From NCBI GenBank assembly GCA_938017975.1, contig CALIKQ010000003.1:122912-186911 (forward strand): a stretch of 64,000 nucleotides of DNA. Direction: 5' to 3'. The notes below the pieces were generated by a model. That model was not told where the DNA came from and ran no database searches. It saw only the letters and a program-made list of their open reading frames with translations. Position 1 is the stretch's first letter. Each line of letters starts with the position of its first letter. Both the position numbers and the translations under genes were made by a program. Positions 27,219 through 36,022 of the stretch are shown here, in pieces. Origin of the DNA: an uncultured Pseudomonadales bacterium. Lineage in GTDB: Bacteria > Pseudomonadota > Gammaproteobacteria > Pseudomonadales > Azotimanducaceae.

Positions 27219-27293
27219 AAGGGAAAACTGCCTGAAAATAAAACAATTCGTGGGTTTTCATCTCTCAGATGCCATTCACAGGAGGGCCCAAAA

Positions 27294-28157
27294 TCAACGC
27301 ACTCGCGCGGAGGCAAGGTCAAAAGCCTCTAATGCCGAGCCATTAATCGTCGTCCGATGCATGATTCGGCGCTGACCTTGATAATCGTTTTGAGCAGAGT
27401 GCCATGTTGCACGATTGTCCCAGAAGGCGATAGAACCGGGCGTCCATTTGAAGGTCTCAACAAATTCAGCTTGCACAGCGTGCTCATATAAAAAATCAAG
27501 CAAAGATCGCGATTCAGCCTCATTCCAACCATTAATACGCAGCGTAAAACCAGGATTGACATAGAGTGCCGGGCGCCCACTGAGCGGGTGCCGAATCACC
27601 ATGGGGTGCACCGAATCCAGAAGATCATCGGCTAGGTCTGCCTGGCCGATGCGATTGGTGCTGGCCGTATTTTTGACGAATTGCGCAGCACTGCCGAACA
27701 CGTGTTTTGCGGAGTGTACCGCCTCGAGACCCAGCAGAGTTCGTTTCAGACCTTCTGACAATCGATCGAAAGCGCTATACATGCTAACAAAACAGGTGTC
27801 TCCACCTGTTTGTGGCAACTCTTTAGCCACCAACATCGACCCTAAGGCTGGTTCCACGTCGTAGGAATGATCGGTATGCCACCCTTCACCAATCGCAACC
27901 GTTTGTTCCGGCTCCTTTTCAACCAAAGCAATCTCCGCATAGTCGCTGTGCGGTTTGAAAAATCGGTTGATATTAATTGATCCCCAGATTTGAGAAACCT
28001 TAACGTGATCCAGCTCGGACAGCGCTTGGTCCCTGAAGAACAATAACCCATAATCAGCAAAGCTCTCTTGCAGGACGCGCTCGTCCTCAGCCGAGAGATC
28101 TCTTAAATCGATGTCTTTAACTTCTGCGCCTACCGCTCTGCAGGGTACGATTCTCAC
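27294..28157 (-). CDS. TauD/TfdA-family 2-oxoglutarate dioxygenase
   Basis: 287 residues. These enzymes couple 2-oxoglutarate decarboxylation to substrate hydroxylation on an Fe(II) centre. The iron ligands are H94 and D96 in [11 protein letters not shown] plus a distal His in [21 protein letters not shown], whose Arg should bind 2-oxoglutarate. [11 protein letters not shown] near the N-terminus is typical. The substrate could be taurine, an aryloxy acid or another small acid and is not predictable. It is 109 bases upstream of ilvC on the same strand; a second family member lies at 40389-41237. Confidence 0.9.
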   Translation of the reverse strand: MRIVPCRAVGAEVKDIDLRDLSAEDERVLQESFADYGLLFFRDQALSELDHVKVSQIWGSININRFFKPHSDYAEIALVEKEPEQTVAIGEGWHTDHSYDVEPALGSMLVAKELPQTGGDTCFVSMYSAFDRLSEGLKRTLLGLEAVHSAKHVFGSAAQFVKNTASTNRIGQADLADDLLDSVHPMVIRHPLSGRPALYVNPGFTLRINGWNEAESRSLLDFLYEHAVQAEFVETFKWTPGSIAFWDNRATWHSAQNDYQGQRRIMHRTTINGSALEAFDLASARVR

Positions 28158-28434
28158 CTTCGCTCACCTCGTCATCGATAACAATCACCGTTGTGCCATT
28201 ATTGATGTTCTTTTCTCTACGTTTCAACTCCCAATCTTCAGCAACCAGGCCTGTCAGCTAACTCGCCGCTAACACGGCCGTCCTGGAAGATGCGCGAACA
28301 AACACAAACCCGCCCAGATCAAAGCGTCGGACTACCCGAACGTCACTAAAGACCGATTGTTTAAAACCCCATGGCCTACAGGATCTGATCCGTCCCTTTT
28401 CCCAACGGCAATTCCAGTGTGGGTCGTCACACCA

Positions 28435-29184
28435 TCAAAGCTCATCTAGCGCGTTTACTCGAATCATGGCGCGAATCTCTTCAACATAGTCTTGTCCTCG
28501 CTCTGAATAGCGTAGTAGCCCTTCTGCGAGGATCTGTCCCGTCAGCGCCGCGCCTCTGGATCGCAATTGCGATCGCAGCGCTCTCAGATCGCCGTACGCT
28601 GGATGACTGTTTAACGTCAGCAAATAATAGGCCGCGCCATCTTGAGCCGTCTTAAAAGCTGCGACTTGGTGCCGTGCCTCAGGGTCCGCGCGACGAGGTT
28701 TGACGCCACAACCATCAGTGAAACACCATAAGCCAAAATAATTGTTCTGTGATCGTGCAAATCTCGAGGTTCCCCACGCAGATTCATTTGCAGCTTGCGC
28801 CAGCGCTAGACCAATGGGAACTTCATCGATCCTAGCCTTGAGAGCCCCTGCGAGCTCACCTTTTGATAACTGATCGCGATCAGGAACCCGATACTTTACC
28901 CCTAGCGTGACCAAGCGATTCTGATCCCGACTGCTGACCGACTGTCCTTCAGCGAGACGCTGAGCAACCCGCTCTACGTCTCTCCGTTCCTCCATAATGG
29001 CCTGGTTCTCAGCCATAATCAGTGGTGTCAAATAGTTAAAAAACGCTTGTTTCTTTTTCCCGACATCCTGAATCGACCCAAAATCGGGCGCAACTGGTTC
29101 TGAAATGCGCGGCATCTGCAACAAAAGCACCCCAATCAATAGAGTACTGCCCAAGATCCATGGAAAAATCGTTCTGACGTTCAT
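28435..29184 (-). CDS. bax: Bax-like glucosaminidase-domain protein
   Basis: 249 residues. An N-terminal membrane segment (IFPWILGSTLLIGVLLL, about 6-22) anchors a periplasmic glucosaminidase-type domain: LALAQAANESAWGTSRFARSQ (catalytic Glu in the ANES motif), NNYFGLWCF, and YLLTLNSHPAYGDLRALR. E. coli Bax has this architecture; the family probably cuts peptidoglycan but is poorly characterised. ATG at 29182-29184 gives a proper signal anchor; the frame extends 41 codons further upstream without a good start. The region upstream of the ATG shows only a distant GGA. Confidence 0.85.
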   Translation of the reverse strand: MNVRTIFPWILGSTLLIGVLLLQMPRISEPVAPDFGSIQDVGKKKQAFFNYLTPLIMAENQAIMEERRDVERVAQRLAEGQSVSSRDQNRLVTLGVKYRVPDRDQLSKGELAGALKARIDEVPIGLALAQAANESAWGTSRFARSQNNYFGLWCFTDGCGVKPRRADPEARHQVAAFKTAQDGAAYYLLTLNSHPAYGDLRALRSQLRSRGAALTGQILAEGLLRYSERGQDYVEEIRAMIRVNALDEL

Positions 29185-29379
29185 TTTTTTAACGTGTCCT
29201 GTTGTGAACAGCCGATTTTGCAGCCTGAAAATGCAATGTCCTGGATTTGTATCGGCACTCCACCGATGGCGAGTGACTCCCGATTGACCAGAGCGCTCCG
29301 ATGCCACCCAGAGCCGTGATCGGTCAAAAAAAATTGTAAGCCTATGTTCGCCTTGGCGACCTTCAAGATTTCAACAGGG

Positions 29380-30768
29380 TTAACCCACGAGTCCTGACAC
29401 CAAAATCACGGCGATCGCCAGTGGCAAAAGCACTTTGATCAGCCAGTGCCAAAGCGAGAATTGCCATGGCGCAGAAAATTGAATTTCATCCGTTAAAATT
29501 TGCTTGGAAACAACCCAACCAGCAAAAACTGCGATCATCAACCCTCCTATCGGCAGCATCAGCTGGTTCGATATGAAATCCGTTATGCCATTAAGGTCGA
29601 GCCCCCACACGGTAAGTTCAGACCAACGACTGTAGCTCAAAATACTGATCAAGGAGACAGCCGCAAGCGACGAAATTACAGACAGGGCACTGCGGGTTCG
29701 ACTCATCGATTTTATGCGCGCAAATGTAGCCACCAAAGGTTCAACAAAGCCCACCATCGATGTAATCGCAGCAACGGAGAGCAACAAAAAGAAGAGACCA
29801 CCTACAACCGAGCCATAGGGTAATTGGCCAAAGGCAACTGGCAGTACTTTAAAGATCAAGCCAACGCCCCCTGCTGGATCGAGTCCATAACGAAATACCA
29901 ATGGAAAAATCATGAGTCCCGCTAAAAGGGCAATCAGTGTATCGGCGACGATGATCAGCAGACCGCAGCGGACAATGGATTGTCCCTTCGGCAAGTAAGA
30001 TCCAAAAATCATCATGCCCGCCATCGCAACGCCAATCGAGAAGAAAGCTTGCCCGACCGCCGCCAAGAACACAGCTGGCGTTAGCCGTCCAAAATCTGGA
30101 CGGAACAAATAGTCAAATCCCGCACCAAAACTTGGATGCGTGGCATTAAAACCGACAAGCAGCAGCATCAGGAAAAATAGAAGCGGCATTAGAAACCGCA
30201 CAGCTCGCTCAATGCCTCGCTGAACGCCGCCCGCGATAATCAAGCCTGTTGCAAAAAGGCCCAAAGCCATCCAAAAAAACATTCGAACCGGGCTTTCTAA
30301 GAGGCGAGCAAAATACTCAGATGCCCCCGAGGGGTCAATGCCGGCAAATTGATTAGATGACGCTGACCAAAGATAGGCTAACACCCACCCAGCAACCGTC
30401 GCGTAGGTTGCCATAATTAAAAATGCCGTCATCAGGTTCAGATGACCAACCCATGCCCAGCGCTCGGAGACACCAGCACTGCGCGCCAAGTTTGAAAACG
30501 AAGTAGGCGGATCCCCTTGACCCCGTCGGCCCAGAGCAATTTCGGCAATCAAAATGGGCAATCCAATGAGTAACACACAGCCCAGGTAAACCAGAACAAA
30601 TGCAGCGCCGCCGTTCTCGCCAGTGATGTAAGGAAATCGCCAGATGTTGCCAAGCCCGATTGCAAAGCCCACTGCTGCCATGAGAAAGCCAAATGGCGTT
30701 TTGAACGACTCTTTTTTAATACTAATGCTCCCTTGGGTGTCTGGCGCAGACTGGATCTCTCCCAGCAC
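29380..30768 (-). CDS. Sodium-dependent transporter, NSS (SNF) family
   Basis: 462 residues with about eleven or twelve membrane segments. FLMAAVGFAIGLGNIWRFPYITGENGGAAF-type text at about 28-57 is the TM1 signature of neurotransmitter:sodium symporters (LeuT fold), with the unwound GLGNIWRFPY region that binds substrate and sodium. Bacterial members carry amino acids or tryptamine-like compounds; the substrate cannot be assigned. The best start is GTG at 30766-30768 with a weak AAAGA upstream. It is divergent from htpX. Confidence 0.9.
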   Translation of the reverse strand: MLGEIQSAPDTQGSISIKKESFKTPFGFLMAAVGFAIGLGNIWRFPYITGENGGAAFVLVYLGCVLLIGLPILIAEIALGRRGQGDPPTSFSNLARSAGVSERWAWVGHLNLMTAFLIMATYATVAGWVLAYLWSASSNQFAGIDPSGASEYFARLLESPVRMFFWMALGLFATGLIIAGGVQRGIERAVRFLMPLLFFLMLLLVGFNATHPSFGAGFDYLFRPDFGRLTPAVFLAAVGQAFFSIGVAMAGMMIFGSYLPKGQSIVRCGLLIIVADTLIALLAGLMIFPLVFRYGLDPAGGVGLIFKVLPVAFGQLPYGSVVGGLFFLLLSVAAITSMVGFVEPLVATFARIKSMSRTRSALSVISSLAAVSLISILSYSRWSELTVWGLDLNGITDFISNQLMLPIGGLMIAVFAGWVVSKQILTDEIQFSAPWQFSLWHWLIKVLLPLAIAVILVSGLVG

Positions 30769-30998
30769 TCTTTGGTGCGACTAAGGATTGCTGCGACCCT
30801 GGCATATTACAGGTTTTTAACCGTAGGAAGATAGGCACGCCGTTTTTCCAGAGTGGTCAGTTGCCACTTCTGCCACGCGTGAAGCCAGCGGCAAGGGTCA
30901 AACTGGCTCCTGGTTTAAGACAGCCTCTATTGCCTTGCATTTCAAGCGATCTGCCCCAATTATTCGAAAAGAGAAGTCATTTATGATTGGAGCTACTG

Positions 30999-31886
30999 AT
31001 GTTTAGAATTTTAATTTTTGCAGCCGCCAACCTCGGCATACTCCTTGTTATGGGTATCGTTTTTCAAATCATTGGGCTCGACATTTGGCTGGTTCAAAAT
31101 AACGCGGGTTTTAACACAGCCGGGGTTTTGGCATTCTCAGCCTGCTTTGGATTTGGGGGCGCCTTCGTCTCGTTAGCCCTATCAAAATTCATGGCTAAGC
31201 GCGGTATGGGTGTTGTCTTGATCGAAACGCCAAATACCGAACAAGAACGTTGGATCGTCAATACCGTGCAGCAACAGGCCAAAAAAGCCGGCATCGGATG
31301 CCCAGAAATCGGGATCTTTAACCAATCACAACCCAACGCTTTTGCTACCGGATTATCTCGCAACAATGCTCTGGTTGCCGTCTCTACGGGGTTATTGGCC
31401 GCAATGGATCGAGACGAAGTCGAAGCTGTTCTGGGGCACGAGGTTGCGCATGTCGCAAATGGAGACATGATTACCATGGGCCTTCTGCAGGGCGTTCTCA
31501 ATACATTTGTTATTTTCTTATCTCGACTTGCAGGCTTTTTCGTGGATCGCGTTATTTTGAAGAACCGAGGCGGTCTCGGCATCGGGTATTTTGTGACCTC
31601 TATCATTGCCCAAATTTTTCTATCCATGGTCGCGACCGTCATCGCGCTTTGGTTCTCTCGCCGACGTGAATTCAGAGCCGATGAAGGCGGCGCTCAGCTT
31701 GCCGGCAAAAGCAAAATGATCCGTGCCTTAAAAAAACTCCAGCAAGTTAATGAGCCTGAAGATTTACCTGGGGAGTTCGCGGCTTTTGGAATCTCAGGGC
31801 GAGGCAAGGGATTGAGCCAATTGTTTTTAAGTCATCCGCCGCTTGAGGACAGGATCGCGCACTTAACTCAAGCAAAAATCCTATAA
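30999..31886 (+). CDS. htpX: Membrane zinc protease HtpX
   Basis: 295 residues. HtpX is an inner-membrane M48 metalloprotease that degrades damaged membrane proteins. Two N-terminal membrane helices, the zinc motif HEVAHVANGD (HExxH) following EAVLG, two further hydrophobic segments, and RRREFRADEGGAQLAGK, which supplies the third ligand Glu, all match E. coli HtpX. ATG at 30999-31001 has GGAG at 30989-30992, six bases away; the TTG at 30987 is less good. It ends 94 bases before an acyl-CoA dehydrogenase gene. Confidence 0.94.
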   Translation: MFRILIFAAANLGILLVMGIVFQIIGLDIWLVQNNAGFNTAGVLAFSACFGFGGAFVSLALSKFMAKRGMGVVLIETPNTEQERWIVNTVQQQAKKAGIGCPEIGIFNQSQPNAFATGLSRNNALVAVSTGLLAAMDRDEVEAVLGHEVAHVANGDMITMGLLQGVLNTFVIFLSRLAGFFVDRVILKNRGGLGIGYFVTSIIAQIFLSMVATVIALWFSRRREFRADEGGAQLAGKSKMIRALKKLQQVNEPEDLPGEFAAFGISGRGKGLSQLFLSHPPLEDRIAHLTQAKIL

Positions 31887-31980
31887 GCTCTGTTTATTGC
31901 AAGTCCATTCAACGCGAATTACTCTGAGCCACGTTCAATTCTCTTCTGTTACATCGAACTCAACTTCAAGGAACCCATGA

Positions 31981-33138
31981 ATGGCTGAATCCAGTGAAAT
32001 CACCGAAATTCGTTCTGCTGTGCGCCAATTGTGCTCAACGTTTGGGGAGGACTATTGGCTCGGGCTCGACCGGTCTCGTGGCTACCCAACCGAATTTGTT
32101 AAAGCACTAACAGATAGCGGATTCTTAACGGTTCTAATTCCCGAAGCTTATGGCGGGTCTGGTCTTGGTGTGTATGAGGCCTCGATTATCATGGAAGAGG
32201 TCTGTCGTTCAGGCGCTCACGCAGGTGCCTGCCATGCGCAAATGTACGTCATGGGCTCAGTGTTGCGACATGGCAGCGAGGCACAAAAGAAGCATTACTT
32301 GCCTAAGATTGCATCCGGCGAATTGCGTCTTCAAAGCTTTGGCGTAACCGAGCCAACAACAGGCACTGATACTACGAGCCTCAAAACAACCGCCCGTTTG
32401 GATGGCGATGACTATGTCATCAATGGTCAAAAAGTTTGGATCAGTCGAATTGAGCATTCCGATCTCATGGTTTTACTCGCGAGGACAACCCCAAAATCAG
32501 AAACACGCAAGAAAACGGAAGGACTTTCGGCATTTATCGTCGATGTGGGTCAATCCGTTGGCAATGGGCTCGAAATTAGACCCATTGATTCGATGATCAA
32601 TCACCATTCATGCGAGCTCTTTTTTGACGACCTTCGATTGCCAAGAGAGAATCTTCTCGGCGTAGAAGGTGAGGGGTTCAAAGTCATTCTCGACGGCATG
32701 AACGCCGAACGTATTCTTATCGCAGCAGAATGTGTCGGAGATGGACGATACTTTATCGATAAGGCCAGCAAGTACGCCAGTGAACGTATCGTTTTTGATC
32801 GTCCGATTGGCCAGAATCAAGGCGTTCAATTCCCTATTGCACGCTGCTACACAGAGGTTGAAGCAGCCTGGCTAATGGTTGAGAAGGCGGCTCATTTATT
32901 TGATGCAGGGGAAGCTTGTGGAGCTGAAGCGAACATGTCAAAAATGCTCGCCTCTGAGGCTTCGTGGCGGGCCGGTGACGTTTGCATGCAAACCCACGGC
33001 GGTTTCGCATTTGCAAAGGAATATCACATTGAACGAAAGTTTCGAGAAACTCGCCTCTATCAAATTGCGCCTATCTCCACCAATCTCATTCTGAGCTTCA
33101 TCGGCGAGCACGTTCTCGATATGCCTCGCTCTTTCTAG
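31981..33138 (+). CDS. Acyl-CoA dehydrogenase family protein with atypical C-terminus
   Basis: 385 residues. The middle-domain FGVTEPTTGTDTTSLKT, INGQKVWISRIEHSD and QTHGGFAFAKEYHIERKFRE show the fold clearly. Where most family members have the catalytic Glu in YEGTSEI, this one has LYQIAPISTNLIL, so the base is missing or lies elsewhere, as in some isovaleryl- or long-chain-type enzymes where it is on another helix. It may still be active or may act on an unusual substrate. AAGGA precedes the ATG. No partner genes follow; the MOSC gene converges on it. Confidence 0.85.
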   Translation: MAESSEITEIRSAVRQLCSTFGEDYWLGLDRSRGYPTEFVKALTDSGFLTVLIPEAYGGSGLGVYEASIIMEEVCRSGAHAGACHAQMYVMGSVLRHGSEAQKKHYLPKIASGELRLQSFGVTEPTTGTDTTSLKTTARLDGDDYVINGQKVWISRIEHSDLMVLLARTTPKSETRKKTEGLSAFIVDVGQSVGNGLEIRPIDSMINHHSCELFFDDLRLPRENLLGVEGEGFKVILDGMNAERILIAAECVGDGRYFIDKASKYASERIVFDRPIGQNQGVQFPIARCYTEVEAAWLMVEKAAHLFDAGEACGAEANMSKMLASEASWRAGDVCMQTHGGFAFAKEYHIERKFRETRLYQIAPISTNLILSFIGEHVLDMPRSF

Positions 33139-33149
33139 CGCATTTGGAA

Positions 33150-33977
33150 TCAGCTGACCTCTTTCGGTAGCGTCAACGCATCACCGACCCGCAACACGCC
33201 AGCGCCGTGGGGTGCGAAATAGCTACCGAACATGACACCGCCGGCATAACCCTGATCCCGGCGCCGATATTGGCTCAAAGTTCGTAGCGGTTCTTTCTGC
33301 TTTTCAGAGATCTCAATCTTTGGATCAGGATCAAACGTCGTGACTGCGCATCGCTCACAGGCTGTGACGTGATCCAACGTCAGATCGCCAACTTGCAAAT
33401 GCGCTGCCGAGTCCTCATAAAAAGCTTCTGTTTCTGTGATTACAACATTCGGACGAAACCGCTGCATTGTCACGGGAGATTCTAGGCGCGTGTTTAAGTC
33501 AGCCAGCGATGCTTCGCTGGTTACCAACAAAGGCGCTACATCAACAAAACTGGACTGCTGGGTATCTTCAAGTCGACTAAAATAATCAAGGGGAATCGAA
33601 ATCGGAGCCGCGGCTTGAGTCTTTACCAGCCGCAATTTCAAACTCAAAGCTTGACTCAACCAGTCGGCCACTTCGTTGCCCATATCCCAGGTGTTGACTT
33701 TGCGGCCTGCCAACTGCATGGGTTGGCCCGGGGCCTCTAACGAGGGATCAAACCGAAACGAAGACAATCCCGAAAAAGAGAGATTGAGACCCTCAGACTC
33801 CCATTGAGCACCTAAATGTTTCATCATTGGTAAGGCTTTTTGACTGACCTGCTGGCCTTCACTGACCAGGGTAAACTGCCGGTCACCAGGGAAACCCTCT
33901 GTGGTAACATCCGTCTGCGCAAGCGCTTGGCCCCGACATCCCTTAATGGGATAAATCCATAAAGCGGCAATTTTCAT
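33150..33977 (-). CDS. MOSC-domain protein, YcbX-like
   Basis: 275 residues. An N-terminal beta-barrel domain (LWIYPIKGCRGQAL, DRQFTLV) precedes a MOSC domain with RFRPNVVI and the conserved ACERCAVTTFDPDP Cys motif. MOSC proteins bind molybdenum cofactor as a sulfur-carrying ligand; E. coli YcbX reduces N-hydroxylated bases. This copy is shorter than YcbX because it lacks the C-terminal ferredoxin domain. ATG at 33975-33977 gives the natural N-terminus; the frame opens ten codons earlier. It is divergent from the hot-dog-like gene, 47 bases apart. Confidence 0.85.
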   Translation of the reverse strand: MKIAALWIYPIKGCRGQALAQTDVTTEGFPGDRQFTLVSEGQQVSQKALPMMKHLGAQWESEGLNLSFSGLSSFRFDPSLEAPGQPMQLAGRKVNTWDMGNEVADWLSQALSLKLRLVKTQAAAPISIPLDYFSRLEDTQQSSFVDVAPLLVTSEASLADLNTRLESPVTMQRFRPNVVITETEAFYEDSAAHLQVGDLTLDHVTACERCAVTTFDPDPKIEISEKQKEPLRTLSQYRRRDQGYAGGVMFGSYFAPHGAGVLRVGDALTLPKEVS

Positions 33978-34024
33978 AGATAGAACTCGGTCGAAAACAG
34001 GCCTCAATTATAAGGCATTTTTCA

Positions 34025-34780
34025 ATGACGACGCACACCATCACCATTTCAGAACGATTCCGTGGACCTCCAACCTCTGGTCATGGCGGCTATGTCAGCG
34101 GACGTTTTGCGGAACTCATTCATACCGCTTCGGATGCAGCGGTCGAGGTGACATTACGAGCGCCCATACCCCTCGATGTCGAGCTTCAAGTCCGGCACGA
34201 TGCCAACCATCAACCAGCCTGCACCGTTTTAGACAACGACACATTGATCGCTGAAGTGCGTCTCGAACCTTTGACTATTTCAGTTCCACCGCCGCCAAAC
34301 CAAGCGGCCATTGAGTCTGCAGCCCCACGTTCCGCAGCGCTCATGCCAAATCTCAATCATCTGTTACCCGGTCAGACTGGCTTTCACCCAATCTGCTTTT
34401 GCTGCGGCCCTGAACACGAAGACGGGCTCGGGGTGTTTGTTGCGCCTGTCGATCAACAGGTCGCTTGTATGTGGGAAACTCGGCCGGAGTGGGCCGATTC
34501 TGAAGGAACGATCCCGAACGCTTATTTGTGGACAGCACTCGATTGCCCAGCGCAGTACGCTTTCCTCGCCGAAGGCATTAGGACGGGACTGCTCGGTCGT
34601 ATGACCGCATCAATCCAAAAAAAACCCAGAGCAGGTGCCAAACTGACCGTTACAGCTTGGACCCTTGAAATCTCAGGCAAAAAACATTTTGGGGGCTCTG
34701 CAATCTTTGACGAAGATAAGACCCTCATTGGCTCGGCTAAGACTGTTTGGATCGGGAAACAACCGGCCATGCATCGCTGA
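34025..34780 (+). CDS. PaaI/hot-dog-like protein
   Basis: 251 residues, without signal peptide. I recognise the type but not the function: an N-terminal half with RFRGPPTSGHGGYVSGRFAE, a linker with several prolines (about 80-95), and a C-terminal half beginning FHPICFCCGPEHEDGLGVFV, similar to actinobacterial double hot-dog proteins annotated as thioesterase-like. Two degenerate hot-dog folds, probably acting on an acyl-CoA or acting structurally, is inference. The Cys-rich CFCCGP motif is a family mark rather than a clear zinc site. It converges on the cation-efflux gene with adjacent stops. Confidence 0.65.
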   Translation: MTTHTITISERFRGPPTSGHGGYVSGRFAELIHTASDAAVEVTLRAPIPLDVELQVRHDANHQPACTVLDNDTLIAEVRLEPLTISVPPPPNQAAIESAAPRSAALMPNLNHLLPGQTGFHPICFCCGPEHEDGLGVFVAPVDQQVACMWETRPEWADSEGTIPNAYLWTALDCPAQYAFLAEGIRTGLLGRMTASIQKKPRAGAKLTVTAWTLEISGKKHFGGSAIFDEDKTLIGSAKTVWIGKQPAMHR

Positions 34781-35401
34781 TCAAGCCGGCGCTGCGATCA
34801 TTTCGTTCCAGGCAGATCGAGCCGTTGTCACCGCCGAGTGGCTGAACAAAAGCAAAAGCAGTCCCCCGATCAGCAGATCTGGCAGAGGTGAGGCGGTCCA
34901 ATAAACCGCAGCGGCGGTCACAACAACAGCCAAACCTTCAGCCAGATCATTTCGGCTGCAGTGCCAGACCGAGGCCATGTTAATGTCATCGGCTCGATGC
35001 GGCGTCAATAACGCAAAACAAACCCCATTGGCGATTAAGTTGGCCACTGCTGCCAACCCCATAACTTCTGCTATTGGGGTTAGTGGAAAGGCACCTCGCA
35101 GGATCAGCTGAGCGAAAACCACCAGCGCCGCAATTCCCATCAACATACTTTTAAAGAGCGCCGCCCGGGCTTTGGCCGCCGCCGAGGCGCCCAAAACAGC
35201 GAGGCTGACTAGATACGCCAACGCATCGCCAAGATTGTCCAAGGTTCCCGATAGGAGTGCGGAGGAACCGCTCACCACAGAACCGCTCACCATACCTGCA
35301 AAGGCGAGACAGTTAATGATCATGACAATCAACAATACGCGGCGCTGCTTAGCTTCGAGGTGCTCTACCGGGATGATCGATCCACAACCACAGTCGCTCA
35401 T
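34781..35401 (-). CDS. Cation-efflux (CDF)-like membrane protein, short form
   Basis: 206 residues with five or six hydrophobic segments. SGTLDNLGDALAYLVSL (about 51-67) and HCSRNDLAEGLAVV (about 146-160) carry the paired His/Asp-type residues that bind metal in TM2 and TM5 of cation diffusion facilitators. The usual C-terminal cytoplasmic dimerisation domain is absent, and the N-terminus has CGCG, a possible metal-binding patch. Zinc, iron or manganese export is plausible; the ion is unknown. Its stop abuts the hot-dog-like gene. Confidence 0.8.
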   Translation of the reverse strand: MSDCGCGSIIPVEHLEAKQRRVLLIVMIINCLAFAGMVSGSVVSGSSALLSGTLDNLGDALAYLVSLAVLGASAAAKARAALFKSMLMGIAALVVFAQLILRGAFPLTPIAEVMGLAAVANLIANGVCFALLTPHRADDINMASVWHCSRNDLAEGLAVVVTAAAVYWTASPLPDLLIGGLLLLLFSHSAVTTARSAWNEMIAAPA

Positions 35402-35518
35402 ATTAATCCTTATAGACTCTGCCTAAGCTTGATAATAACAGGAAACAGAGTGCGACTTGAGTTGTGCCTCGGCCGGAAATGGGCTACAACACTAGGGTCA
35501 TCCTGTTGAGAACTCACA

Positions 35519-35752
35519 TTGAATTCACTGCGAAAATCACTCAAGCCTAATAACGGCGATACTTGGACATCTATTGCTGAAAGAGCCCTCCCTGAGCTAG
35601 ACCCAGAGACCGGAGCGAATCACCTTCAAAGCTGGAATTTACACATTTTTGCACGCCGAACGCTCGGCACGAATGATCAATCCGCAAACCCAATTCTGCC
35701 CAGCGACATCGTTTTTGTGGAACCTCCCGCGCCTCAATCTCCTGCCGAATAA
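35519..35752 (+). CDS. Small LysM-like protein
   Basis: 77 residues. GDTWTSIAERALP at 13-25 and ILPSDIVFVEPP at 59-70 look like the two halves of a LysM motif (GDTxxxIA...LxPGxxL), with SWNLHIFAR between. No signal peptide is seen, so peptidoglycan binding is uncertain; cytoplasmic LysM-like modules also occur. The start is TTG at 35519-35521 with no strong ribosome binding site, so the true N-terminus may differ. It precedes another tiny gene by ten bases. Confidence 0.5.
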   Translation: MNSLRKSLKPNNGDTWTSIAERALPELDPETGANHLQSWNLHIFARRTLGTNDQSANPILPSDIVFVEPPAPQSPAE

Positions 35753-35762
35753 GATCAATAGT

Positions 35763-35990
35763 ATGACCGCACTTATCTCTCATGTTCATCTCAATGCGGC
35801 CCACGAGGGGATTGCTGAACTGATTGTGACGCTGACATTTGAAAACGGCGGCCAGTCGCAGGTACCCTTAGACCCGAATACCAGCAGCATCTTGATGTCA
35901 CGGTGCCAAGCATCGGACCTATCGGAGCTGATCGGCCAGGATTGGACTCATATTAGAGATGCACTAACGGAATCCTTCAATTCAAACTGA
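35763..35990 (+). CDS. Small hypothetical protein
   Basis: 75 residues; no family recognised. It is acidic, hydrophilic and probably beta-rich at the start (ISHVHLNAAHEGIAELIVTL) with a short helical end. ATG at 35763-35765 lies ten bases after the LysM-like gene, which suggests a two-gene unit; the frame is open further upstream but overlaps that gene. It is followed by an amidohydrolase gene 32 bases away with its own good ribosome binding site, so it could be the third member of the unit. Confidence 0.5.
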   Translation: MTALISHVHLNAAHEGIAELIVTLTFENGGQSQVPLDPNTSSILMSRCQASDLSELIGQDWTHIRDALTESFNSN

Positions 35991-36022
35991 AGGCATTTAC
36001 CTGACAAAAGGCGAGTAAACAT

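Noticed and set aside
31094..31642. 182-codon frame antisense to htpX
   Set aside because: Shadow of htpX, whose motifs are unmistakable.
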